A DNA stretch of 36,850 nucleotides from positions 1 to 36,850 of the forward strand of contig JAFGQB010000221.1 in assembly GCA_016935915.1 (NCBI GenBank), in the 5' to 3' direction. The stretch's first letter is position 1; each line of letters opens with the position of its first letter. Positions 8,637 to 16,901 of the stretch are shown here, piece by piece. Made by a program: the position numbers and the translations under genes. This stretch comes from Spirochaetota bacterium (GTDB taxonomy: Bacteria > Spirochaetota > GWE2-31-10 > JAFGQB01). The notes under the pieces were generated by a model. The model searched no databases. It was not told where the DNA came from and was given only the letters and a program-made list of their open reading frames with translations.

Positions 8637-10007
8637 CTATATATTAGCATTTTTTAGTATTTCCTGTAAGCCGTTTTTATCAATTAATTCAATAGGTCTT
8701 TCTTTTGCAAATAAAACAGCCATTTTTGAATAAGAGGATGAAGTCATCATTACGCTTCTTATTACTCCTTTTTCTCTCATTTTTTCATTTAAATTTCTGA
8801 TCGTGACCTCGTCAATTGGAGAGGTCTTTCTTGAAATATGGATAATTTTAGGTCTTTTTTTAACATTTCTCCATTTAGTATCCTGTTCAAGACAAAAAAG
8901 CTCTATACTGTCTTTTGATAAAATATCCACTTCAAGAACGTTCAACCCCATATGCTCGGCAATACCCTTTGACATATCGATAAAATCAGTGTCAGTTGCT
9001 GTCATAAAGTCTTTCATCCTGTCATCCATTCTCAATTCCTGATAATTTGTCAATTTTTCAGCAACATCCTTAAAACCGGGACTTACAGCATATATCTCTT
9101 CCCATAATATTATTGCTTCTGTTACATTTCTGGTTAATTCAAAACAGTTTGCCAGAACGTATTTGATATTCATTTTAATATTATCTTCCTGCTCGCAGTT
9201 TTTCATGGCTCTTTCCAGCTCAATTATCGCTTCGTCATAATTTCCCATGCTCATATAGATCTTTCCGCGTTCCATTAAACTTCTTATTTTTAAATCCTTA
9301 TCTTTTATTGACGCTTCAAAATTTTTTAATGCTTCCTTATAGTTGTTAATACTCTCATCGATGAGACCTAGATAAAAATAAGCCTTATAATTGCTCTTAT
9401 CCACGCTTATACTATGCCTTAAATATTTTTGGGCATTGGTGAAATTTTTGTTTTCATATAAAATCATTCCGATATTAATTAATGAAGGGACATGGTTTTT
9501 ATTAAGCTTTACTGTATAAACAAAATATTTTAATGCATGATCGGATTGGGATTTTTGTAAAAACAACTCTCCTGCCATATAATAGTAAGAATATTCTGTC
9601 GGATTTTGTTTGATAAGCAGGATATATTCTTTTAAGGCTTCATCAATGTTTTGTGTTTTAATAAATAATTCGGCAAGTTTTTCTCTTAAGTTTTTTTCGC
9701 TTATGTTGGCGTAAATGCCGCTCTTTTCCGCAGATTTATATTCTATCAATGCAAGCTCATATTTTTGCAGATTATAATAAGCCTCGCCAAGATAGTAATG
9801 AGCCTCTACATTATTTTTATTTTTATTTAGAATGTCCTTTGCAACATTAATAGCCGCTTTATAATTACCGGATTTTATATAATTTCTCAATGTAATTATT
9901 TTTTTTGGTGAAAATATGTTTCTTACAATAAAAAAGACTATAATTATAATTCCTCCGAAGAGAAAAACTACTAAAAAAACCTGAAAATATAAAAATAAAT
10001 TATTCAA
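8637..10007 (-). CDS. Membrane-anchored TPR protein with C-terminal Mrr-like (nuclease-fold) domain
   Basis: 456 residues from TTG 10007, with AGGGA about eight bases upstream. One N-terminal membrane segment (about residues 5-28) anchors it, with the rest on the cytosolic side by the positive-inside rule. About seven to eight TPR units follow (about 38-325), a scaffold for protein contacts. The last 110 residues resemble the end of the Mrr/PF04471 nuclease fold: a strand-helix-strand with VMMTSSSYSKMAVLFAKERPIELID, like the family's FVTTSxFTxxAxxFAxxxxIxLID. The catalytic Asp-(Glu/Gln)-x-Lys of active Mrr enzymes is not evident; the matching strand reads IIHISRK. So it is probably a binding domain. 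A second protein with this layout is at 16902-18206. Confidence 0.85.
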   Translation of the reverse strand: MNNLFLYFQVFLVVFLFGGIIIIVFFIVRNIFSPKKIITLRNYIKSGNYKAAINVAKDILNKNKNNVEAHYYLGEAYYNLQKYELALIEYKSAEKSGIYANISEKNLREKLAELFIKTQNIDEALKEYILLIKQNPTEYSYYYMAGELFLQKSQSDHALKYFVYTVKLNKNHVPSLINIGMILYENKNFTNAQKYLRHSISVDKSNYKAYFYLGLIDESINNYKEALKNFEASIKDKDLKIRSLMERGKIYMSMGNYDEAIIELERAMKNCEQEDNIKMNIKYVLANCFELTRNVTEAIILWEEIYAVSPGFKDVAEKLTNYQELRMDDRMKDFMTATDTDFIDMSKGIAEHMGLNVLEVDILSKDSIELFCLEQDTKWRNVKKRPKIIHISRKTSPIDEVTIRNLNEKMREKGVIRSVMMTSSSYSKMAVLFAKERPIELIDKNGLQEILKNANI

Positions 10008-10034
10008 AATTTTATCCCTGTAAATTTAAAATTA

Positions 10035-10063
10035 ATATTATTACATTATTTAGTTTTTGTAAA
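10035..10063 (-). promoter_or_regulatory. Possible promoter of the membrane TPR gene
   Basis: On the minus strand, TTTACA (10063-10058) and TAATAT (10040-10035) are 17 bases apart, with the TTG start 28 bases further on. Neither box is perfect and the region is nearly all A/T, so this is tentative. Confidence 0.3.
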
Positions 10064-10134
10064 TAAATAATATTAACTTGAAATTTTTATTTAAATAACT
10101 TATATTTATATCATAAAAGGATTTAACATATTTA

Positions 10135-10150
10135 AAACTTAATTAAGTTT
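10135..10150. promoter_or_regulatory. 16-bp perfect palindrome between divergent TPR genes
   Basis: AAACTTAATTAAGTTT reads the same on both strands. With one bulged base the symmetry extends outwards into flanking TATTTA/TAAATA. It lies in the 184-base region between the two divergently transcribed TPR genes, a usual place for an operator. No binding protein can be named. Confidence 0.35.
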
Positions 10151-10239
10151 ATTAAATATTATACAAGGAGTATTTAACCTGCTTTTGCTATTTGATAAAA
10201 AAAGATTTCAGCTTTACATTATCTTCCGATAATATATTT

Positions 10240-10941
10240 ATGATCAGGATTTATTTTTGTAAAATTATATTATTATTTTTCCTCCTTTTTTTTAATTCTG
10301 CTGTCAATGCAAATGAAAAATTGAATTTAATTATTGATAAATATTTCAGATTCAATAAATGGAATGATGCAAAAAATGAGCTCGAAATTTATATAAAAAG
10401 CTATCCGACTGATCCGGATGCATACAGATTATATGGTACGGTTTTAGCGGAATTAAAGCTCTATGATGAAGCCATTATATCTTTAAGAAATGCAATTAAT
10501 TATGAAAAGTCGGATGAAAAAAAAGGGGAGCTCTATTATAATCTGGGATTGAATTACTATTCAAAGGGATTAAAAAGCGTTGCAGTACAGATGTTTGACA
10601 TTTCATCAAATTTAAATAACATACTTGATCTTCCCTATTATATCAAGGGTGTCATTTATTATGAGAACAAAGAGCCTGAAAAAGCCATAACAAGCTGGAA
10701 GCATTATGTGACATTGGCTTCAAATAAAGAAAAAAAGGAAAAAATGGAGCGAATAATAGCTTTATATGAAAAACAGCTTCTTGATGAAAAATTAAGAATA
10801 GAAGAAGAAAAAAGAAAAAAAGAAGAGCTTATGAACAAGCTTTTAAAGGAGCTTGAAGGTGAAAGCGGTGAATCAAAAAGCCTTGAAGCAGATAAGAAAA
10901 AACAAAAGGATAATACAATAGAATTTGAAGACTTAAAATAA
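10240..10941 (+). CDS. Secreted TPR protein with charged C-terminal tail
   Basis: 233 residues from ATG 10240. This start gives a classic signal peptide (MIRIYFCK, hydrophobic core, cleavage after AVNA at residue 24). The frame is open up to a TTG at 10192, but the only strong ribosome binding site, AAGGAG at 10165-10170, is 21 bases before that TTG and even further from the ATG, so the start is uncertain. Three to four TPR units occupy about residues 28-160. The tail from about 165 on is a Lys/Glu-rich coiled coil (EEEKRKKEELMNKLLKELEG). Likely a periplasmic or cell-surface scaffold. The next TPR gene follows after 53 bases, probably in the same transcript. Confidence 0.82.
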   Translation: MIRIYFCKIILLFFLLFFNSAVNANEKLNLIIDKYFRFNKWNDAKNELEIYIKSYPTDPDAYRLYGTVLAELKLYDEAIISLRNAINYEKSDEKKGELYYNLGLNYYSKGLKSVAVQMFDISSNLNNILDLPYYIKGVIYYENKEPEKAITSWKHYVTLASNKEKKEKMERIIALYEKQLLDEKLRIEEEKRKKEELMNKLLKELEGESGESKSLEADKKKQKDNTIEFEDLK

Positions 10942-10994
10942 AAAAAGTTTATAATCCTTTTTAAATAGATTAATTAAAAACGGAGTTTATTTCA

Positions 10995-12827
10995 ATGAAT
11001 AAAAAAGGTGTTTTTATAATATTAACTGTCATAATAATTTTGATTATTATTATAGTTGTTTTTTTAATGAAATTTCAGATTGTAAATGAGAGATCAAATA
11101 TAATTAAGATAATAAGAAATTATATTGATAAGGAAGAATATGAGAGGGCTTTGGACAATGTTGAAGAGCTCTTAAGAAGAAACCCTGATGATGAGGAAGT
11201 ACTAGCATTACAGGATGAGATTATAGAATTAAAAAATAAAAAGAAAGATGAGGATGAAACAGCTAAAAGTGAAAAAGAGAAGCAGGACAGGGAAAAATTT
11301 CTTGAATCCATGAACACTCTCATTGATAAAACCGATGAAAAGCCTCAGATTATAGTTCATTCTCAGGATGAAAAATACAGATCAGAGGATAATAAAGAAA
11401 ATGAAAAACTTCAAAAGATAAAAAAATTTATCAAAGACGGCATAAATGATTACAACAGTCAAAATTATGCAAAAGCGAAAGATAATTTTTTAAAGGCTCT
11501 CGATATAGATGATAATAATTCCGATGCCAATGCTTACCTGGGCATTACATTGTATGATGAAAATCCTCAAAATGACCAGAATGTTCAGGAAGCAATCAGG
11601 AAATTAAAAAAAGCATTAAAAAGCGACAGCACAAATGTTGATGCTCAATACAAATTGGCTAAAATTTATGATGATCAGAATTTATATGATGCTGCAATTG
11701 AAGAGTATAAAAAAACCTTAAATCTTGATCCAAAAAGATACGAAGCATATTTTTCATTGGGCAGGATCTATTACAATCAGAAGGAATATAAAAATGCAGA
11801 AGATAACTTTAAAGCATGCATTAAATTAAAGCCGGATTATGTGAATGCTTTGGCTTATTTGGGCAGTACGGAGTTAAAATTAAACAAGACTCCGGAGGCA
11901 AAATTTTATTTTAACAAGGCAATATCCTATGATCCTAAATTTTATCAGGCACATTCAATGCTTGGTGAAGTTTATAAAACTGAAAAGGATTATCAGACGG
12001 CTTTAATCCATTATAAAAAAGCTGCTGATCAGACAAATCTTTACAGATATCATCAAAAAATAGGGGAGTGCTATGACGGGTTAAAGCAGTACGGTAAAGC
12101 GGTTGAGAGTTTCTTAACTTCTGTTTCATTGAATCCTTTAAAAAATGATAAGGAAAAATCCGATGCAGTTGAAGCTTATGAAAACCTGGCTGAGATAGAA
12201 AAAAACAGAGGAAACTATAGGGAAAGTCTTAATTATGTCAAGAAAGGTCTGGATTTAGACAGTAAATCTGCCTTTTTATTTTATGTATCTGCCTTTGATA
12301 AAAGCAGACTCGGTCAGGTTGATGAGGCGATAAATGATTATTTGACAGCTATTGATTTAAATATGAATGATATTACTTCTTATATAAATCTAAGTAAAAT
12401 ATATAATGAAAGCGGCAGATATGATGAGTCAATAAATATATCTTTAAGAGGTATAAGAACAGACAGCAATCAGTATAAATTATACAATAACCTTGGCGAC
12501 AGCTATCAGAAGACAAATAAATTTACTGAAGCGATCGATGCATATAAACAGAGCATCAGATTGAATCCTTCAGATGCCACAATTTATTTCAATCTTGGTA
12601 TCTGTTATACAGAATTAAAAGATTATGAGAATGCCGTTCCTGCTTTCCAGCAGGCAATCAATAATAATGCCGGTTATTATGATGCCTATTATGAACTCGG
12701 GCAGTCATATTTTACCTTGAAAAAATATCCTGAAGCAAAATCAATATTTAACAATCTTCTTCAGAAAAAACCCGATTATCCTAAAAGGGATCAGATTGAT
12801 AAGATGCTTGCGATAATAGGCGGTTAA
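10995..12827 (+). CDS. Large membrane-anchored TPR protein
   Basis: 610 residues; GGAG at 10982-10985 supports ATG 10995. A single N-terminal membrane segment (about residues 5-27, almost all Ile/Val/Leu) is followed by one TPR-like unit, a Lys/Glu/Asp-rich linker (about 70-135), and then about 12 consecutive TPR units up to the C-terminus. Consensus-like units are easy to see, for example DAQYKLAKIYDDQNLYDAAI and YNNLGDSYQKTNKFTEAI. No enzyme domain is present, so it should act as a docking surface; which side of the membrane it faces is not certain, as few positive charges precede the segment. It probably shares an operon with the TPR gene before it. Confidence 0.88.
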   Translation: MNKKGVFIILTVIIILIIIIVVFLMKFQIVNERSNIIKIIRNYIDKEEYERALDNVEELLRRNPDDEEVLALQDEIIELKNKKKDEDETAKSEKEKQDREKFLESMNTLIDKTDEKPQIIVHSQDEKYRSEDNKENEKLQKIKKFIKDGINDYNSQNYAKAKDNFLKALDIDDNNSDANAYLGITLYDENPQNDQNVQEAIRKLKKALKSDSTNVDAQYKLAKIYDDQNLYDAAIEEYKKTLNLDPKRYEAYFSLGRIYYNQKEYKNAEDNFKACIKLKPDYVNALAYLGSTELKLNKTPEAKFYFNKAISYDPKFYQAHSMLGEVYKTEKDYQTALIHYKKAADQTNLYRYHQKIGECYDGLKQYGKAVESFLTSVSLNPLKNDKEKSDAVEAYENLAEIEKNRGNYRESLNYVKKGLDLDSKSAFLFYVSAFDKSRLGQVDEAINDYLTAIDLNMNDITSYINLSKIYNESGRYDESINISLRGIRTDSNQYKLYNNLGDSYQKTNKFTEAIDAYKQSIRLNPSDATIYFNLGICYTELKDYENAVPAFQQAINNNAGYYDAYYELGQSYFTLKKYPEAKSIFNNLLQKKPDYPKRDQIDKMLAIIGG

Positions 12828-12911
12828 ATTATAACCTATAAATATTTTAAAGCTTTCAATTCCAATAATTTCAACATAATTGTTATTTTTTTGCAAATTC
12901 TATAAGTTTTT

Positions 12912-12940
12912 TTGAAATTTTTACATTTCTGTATTAAAAT
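12912..12940 (+). promoter_or_regulatory. Promoter of the LamG/Asp-box lipoprotein gene
   Basis: TTGAAA at 12912-12917 and TAAAAT at 12935-12940 are 17 bases apart, one mismatch in each box. The predicted start near 12948 gives a leader of about 40 bases that includes an AAAAGGG ribosome binding site four bases before ATG 12987. Together with the terminator at 14938 this makes a single-gene transcription unit. Confidence 0.55.
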
Positions 12941-12986
12941 TATATAGTGTAAGAGTACTGATAAAAAAGGGTTTTAAAAGGGCTAT

Positions 12987-14900
12987 ATGAAAAGAAATTT
13001 TTGTTTCATTTATATTATATTCTTGATCTTTTTATTTACAGTTTGTACCAGATACACTTTCCTTACAGAAGATCAATGGAATGAACTTTATGGAGATAAA
13101 AATAACAGCGGTTCTGGCAGGACATCTAATCTCGTTGCACATTGGGAATTTAATGATACGCCTGATAATTTTCAGGATCGAGTGAACTATATAGGATTAA
13201 CTTATATTAATCCTCCTGATTTGCCGGGACCTCCATATCCATATATGCCTACCATTGATAACTTAAGCAGAGGAATCACTAACAGATGTGCTCATGTCTG
13301 GCAGAATTTAAATGATGGTCTTGCCGGATCTGCGCCGAATTATTCTAATTACATATGGGGAACTGTAAATTCATATTTAGACTTATCAAATGATTTTTCA
13401 ATAGCTTTCTGCATAAATTTAGAGAGACTGCCTGACAGCACTGCCGGTTATCCGATGACCATTATCAATAATGTCGGATCGGGTGGAACAGGTTATTCGA
13501 TAGATATCATCCCTTCCACAAAACAGTTTGTTTTTAATATGTACAGCGGTGGAAGTATTTACACTGCATTTTCATATGAACCATTATCAACTAATGTATG
13601 GTATTATGTTGTCTGTACATATAATTCTAATATTAAGCAGGCAGGGATTCATGTGTATAATTTCATTACCGGTACAGGAAGCAGTTATTATTTTCCTTTC
13701 CCTTCAATAGGAAATGTATATGAGAGTTCGGCTGTTTTTACTCTCGGCGGAATATTAAATTCTATCGGAAGCAATGATGATTTTAACAGGAATATGGAGG
13801 GTTATTTAGACGAGCTTAAGATATATAATATTGCATTGTCTGAATCACAGGTTAATACTTATTTTACCCAGTATTCATCAATTACATTTACAAGGACAGT
13901 ATCAGGATCAAATGAAATGGATACAAATTACATTTACAGTAATCTCGCAATGTCTAATGAAAATTATTACAATAATGTTTCATATGTTTCCAACTATAAT
14001 GATTTAAGATATTTAAAATCCATCGATAAAGGTGATAACTGGTATGGAAAAAAAATTATTACAGATCCTTATAATATTTTGTATCAGTCTATTGCATCCA
14101 GAGGTTCTAATATATGTATTTCATATACAACCATTAATAATGAATTGAAATTTGCCGTATCAAAGGACAGCGGCAATAATTGGCAGGTTCTCTCCAGTAC
14201 AATCGTTAATGCTGGTTTTGAAACCTCTGTTGCCCTGACAGATAATTATGCTTATATTTCATATACCGACATTAGCGGTTATGATTTAAATTATGCGGTT
14301 ATTGATTTAAACAACCTTCCATCAGTAAATGCATATATCGTTGACGATGGTTCAAGCTCCTCTTTCGGAACATATAACTCTATAACTGTTGATGAGAGTA
14401 ATATTATATATATAGCTTACAGAGGTTTGAATGATTATCTATACCTTGCAAGAAATGAAGGATACGGATGGACTTATACTAATTTGCATTATTATATAAC
14501 AGAAGCTGTAGATCCATGGGATATTTCAATCTATGCTGATAATGATATAATTGGAATCAGCTATTTTACTTATTACAACGGATTTCTTAATTTTGTTTAC
14601 TCAACGGATAATGGTGCAACATGGTTTAATGAAATACCGGACAGTACCAGCAGTAATGTCGGCTGGAATACCAAACTTGCAGTATCAGGTTCCGAGAGGT
14701 TCATATCGTATTATGATCATGCACTTGGTTTGTTCAAATATGCAAGAGATTACGGATCTGCGGGCACATGGGTGCAAAATGTAATAGATTATGGTGTTGC
14801 AGGTCAGGAATTTTATCCTGCAATGACAGTAGATGATGATTATATTTACTATTTTTACAACAGAGAACGTCATCTGTATTTTAAAAGAAATATTCGATAA
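12987..14900 (+). CDS. Surface lipoprotein with LamG-like lectin domain and Asp-box (sialidase-like) propeller
   Basis: 637 residues. The signal peptide ends in FLFTVC, with Cys20 as the probable lipidated residue; the lipobox is loose, as is common in spirochaetes. Residues about 45-290 form a concanavalin/LamG-like jellyroll (LVAHWEFND at the start, FSIAFCINL, and the ending GYLDELKIYNIALSESQV typical of this fold). Residues about 300-637 carry repeats with Asp boxes (S-x-D-x-G-x-x-W): SIDKGDNW near 345, SKDSGNNW near 392 and STDNGATW near 539, as in sialidase-type beta-propellers. The Arg triad of true sialidases cannot be confirmed, so it may bind rather than cut glycans. It is a monocistronic unit. 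Confidence 0.85.
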   Translation: MKRNFCFIYIIFLIFLFTVCTRYTFLTEDQWNELYGDKNNSGSGRTSNLVAHWEFNDTPDNFQDRVNYIGLTYINPPDLPGPPYPYMPTIDNLSRGITNRCAHVWQNLNDGLAGSAPNYSNYIWGTVNSYLDLSNDFSIAFCINLERLPDSTAGYPMTIINNVGSGGTGYSIDIIPSTKQFVFNMYSGGSIYTAFSYEPLSTNVWYYVVCTYNSNIKQAGIHVYNFITGTGSSYYFPFPSIGNVYESSAVFTLGGILNSIGSNDDFNRNMEGYLDELKIYNIALSESQVNTYFTQYSSITFTRTVSGSNEMDTNYIYSNLAMSNENYYNNVSYVSNYNDLRYLKSIDKGDNWYGKKIITDPYNILYQSIASRGSNICISYTTINNELKFAVSKDSGNNWQVLSSTIVNAGFETSVALTDNYAYISYTDISGYDLNYAVIDLNNLPSVNAYIVDDGSSSSFGTYNSITVDESNIIYIAYRGLNDYLYLARNEGYGWTYTNLHYYITEAVDPWDISIYADNDIIGISYFTYYNGFLNFVYSTDNGATWFNEIPDSTSSNVGWNTKLAVSGSERFISYYDHALGLFKYARDYGSAGTWVQNVIDYGVAGQEFYPAMTVDDDYIYYFYNRERHLYFKRNIR

Positions 14901-14937
14901 AATATAAATAGTATATGTATTACTCAAATTATAAAAT

Positions 14938-14961
14938 GCCGATCAAAGATCGGCTTTTTTT
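14938..14961 (+). terminator. Rho-independent terminator
   Basis: A perfect 7-bp stem GCCGATC/GATCGGC with a three-base AAA loop (14938-14954) is followed by seven T. It lies 37 bases after the stop of the lipoprotein gene and separates it from the ABC transporter gene. It is the only textbook terminator that I see in the window. Confidence 0.95.
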
Positions 14962-15026
14962 GTTTTTAAAAATTTTTAATTTTCTCAAAATCTGTTTCAT
15001 TAATATATAAATTATGATAAATATAT

Positions 15027-15032
15027 TATAAT
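15027..15032 (+). promoter_or_regulatory. -10 box directly before the ABC transporter start
   Basis: TATAAT ends five bases before ATG 15038. No good -35 box is seen 17 bases upstream (TATATA). If it is used, the mRNA would begin at or next to the start codon; the lack of any ribosome binding site before this ATG fits a leaderless message. Confidence 0.4.
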
Positions 15033-15037
15033 TTATT

Positions 15038-16795
15038 ATGCAGAAAAAAATTCATTTTAAAGCATCATTTAAAGAGATAGCAGTAATTTTATTTAAAAAC
15101 AGCAAAAAGATCAGGGTTCTTTTTCCACTGGAGCTTTTTTTTGTTGCGATAGACGGATTTGTTGCATCAAGGCTGCCTGTATTGCTGAAGTTTTTTGTTG
15201 ACGGTATACAGAAAGATATTGATCTTTTTTTAAAAGAAAAACTTATAATAGGTATCATACTCAGTTTAGCCATGGCTTTTTCATGGTACATTTCTGCAAT
15301 GATACAGCATTATTTAAAAGAAAAAATATCTACAAATATCATGATAAATGTACAGTCAAGCCTTTATTCTCATCTGCAGAACTTAAGTCTTGATTTCTAT
15401 CAAAATACTTACATTGGTGAAATTACAACAAGACTTACAAATGATATATATCAGTCGATAAAAGAGCTTTATTTTGCCTTTATGCATACTATATGGATAT
15501 TGTTCATGCTGGTTCCGTCTGTTTATACTATGATAAAATTCAATGTTAACTTTTTCTGGATATTTTTTGTTTTTATGTTGGTGTTCGGTGTTTTATTGAA
15601 AACTATCATGCCTGTGATCAGGAAAAAGGAAAGAAATGTTCAGGACCAGAGAGGAAATATAAATGCAAAAATAACAGAGCATATTTATTCTATGAGTTTG
15701 ATTAAAGCCTTTGCAAAAGAGAGTGAAACCGCGGAAACAATGAAAAAAGAATTTAATCTGTTTTTATCAAAAGCTTTAACCTCAGCAAGAACGCAGATTA
15801 TTTTTAATGACTTTTTAAATATGTTCGTAACATATCTGGCTCCGACTTTGTTGTTATGTCTAGGTGTTGTGATGAGGCTTACAACAGGTGAGCTTGTTGC
15901 TTTTTTTTCCTACTGGACCATTGCGGGAGCCAGGGTAAGAAGCATTATAGAAATATCAAACAGGATTTTTATTGCAATTGCATCATTTGACAGAGTAATA
16001 GAGTTTTTTAAAAAATCACCTCTTGTTAAAGATGATTCAACTGCCAGGCCTATTTCTATAACAAAAGGAAGTATTACATTTAGAAATGTCAATTTCAAAT
16101 ATCCTCTTGATGAAAAAATGATAATTAACAATTTAAATTTAAAGATAAAAGAAAAGACAAGAGTAGGACTAGTGGGACAGAGTGGAGCAGGGAAAACTAC
16201 AATTTTAAATCTTATATTAAGATTTTATGATCCTGTTTCAGGCACGATATATATTGATGAGGATGACATTAAAAGCGTTCAGCAAAAGACATTGCGCCAA
16301 AATATAGGAGTTGTGCTTCAGGACACAATTTTATTAAACGGCACTATTAAAGAAAATATGCTTTTTGTTAAACCTGATGCATCTGATCAGGAAATAATTG
16401 ATTCATTAAAAAAAGCTCAGATTTGGGATTATTTACAGATGCTCCCTGAAGGAATAAATACAACTGTCGGGGAAAGAGGAGTAAAACTTTCAGGGGGACA
16501 GAGGCAGAGATTAAGCATAGCAAGGGTTTTTTTAAAGGACCCTGCTATACTTCTTTTTGATGAAGCCACATCAAGTGTTGATTCACAAACTGAACATGAT
16601 ATCTATAAAACCATGCAAGAACTATTAAAATCCAGGACCTCAGTTATAATAACTCATAGGCTCTCAACAATATTTGAATGTGATCAGATAGTTGTTCTGG
16701 ATAAAGGGAAAGTTATTGACATCGGCAGTCATAAAGAGCTTTATTCAAGATGTGACTTATATAAAAAGTTATGTGACCAGCAGAATTTTAACTAA
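15038..16795 (+). CDS. ABC exporter half-transporter (membrane domain fused to ATPase)
   Basis: 585 residues, typical for MsbA/BmrA-type half-transporters that work as homo- or heterodimers. The first 320 residues hold about six membrane helices of the ABC type-1 exporter fold. The ATPase part is complete: Walker A GQSGAGKTT at about 380-388, Q-loop in GVVLQDT, signature LSGGQRQR at about 484-491, Walker B ILLFDEATS at about 503-511, and the switch His in ITHRLS. It therefore should hydrolyse ATP and export a lipid, drug or peptide; the substrate cannot be deduced. There is only one such gene here, so a homodimer is likely. The start has no ribosome binding site but follows a TATAAT box. Confidence 0.94.
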   Translation: MQKKIHFKASFKEIAVILFKNSKKIRVLFPLELFFVAIDGFVASRLPVLLKFFVDGIQKDIDLFLKEKLIIGIILSLAMAFSWYISAMIQHYLKEKISTNIMINVQSSLYSHLQNLSLDFYQNTYIGEITTRLTNDIYQSIKELYFAFMHTIWILFMLVPSVYTMIKFNVNFFWIFFVFMLVFGVLLKTIMPVIRKKERNVQDQRGNINAKITEHIYSMSLIKAFAKESETAETMKKEFNLFLSKALTSARTQIIFNDFLNMFVTYLAPTLLLCLGVVMRLTTGELVAFFSYWTIAGARVRSIIEISNRIFIAIASFDRVIEFFKKSPLVKDDSTARPISITKGSITFRNVNFKYPLDEKMIINNLNLKIKEKTRVGLVGQSGAGKTTILNLILRFYDPVSGTIYIDEDDIKSVQQKTLRQNIGVVLQDTILLNGTIKENMLFVKPDASDQEIIDSLKKAQIWDYLQMLPEGINTTVGERGVKLSGGQRQRLSIARVFLKDPAILLFDEATSSVDSQTEHDIYKTMQELLKSRTSVIITHRLSTIFECDQIVVLDKGKVIDIGSHKELYSRCDLYKKLCDQQNFN

Positions 16796-16901
16796 ATATT
16801 CGATTCTTTTATTTTTTTCTAAATAAAGTGTAAAAAAATGATTTTCATCTACAGAATTTAATGTAATTTTCCAAAATATATAATAAAATCATTTTTAATA
16901 T

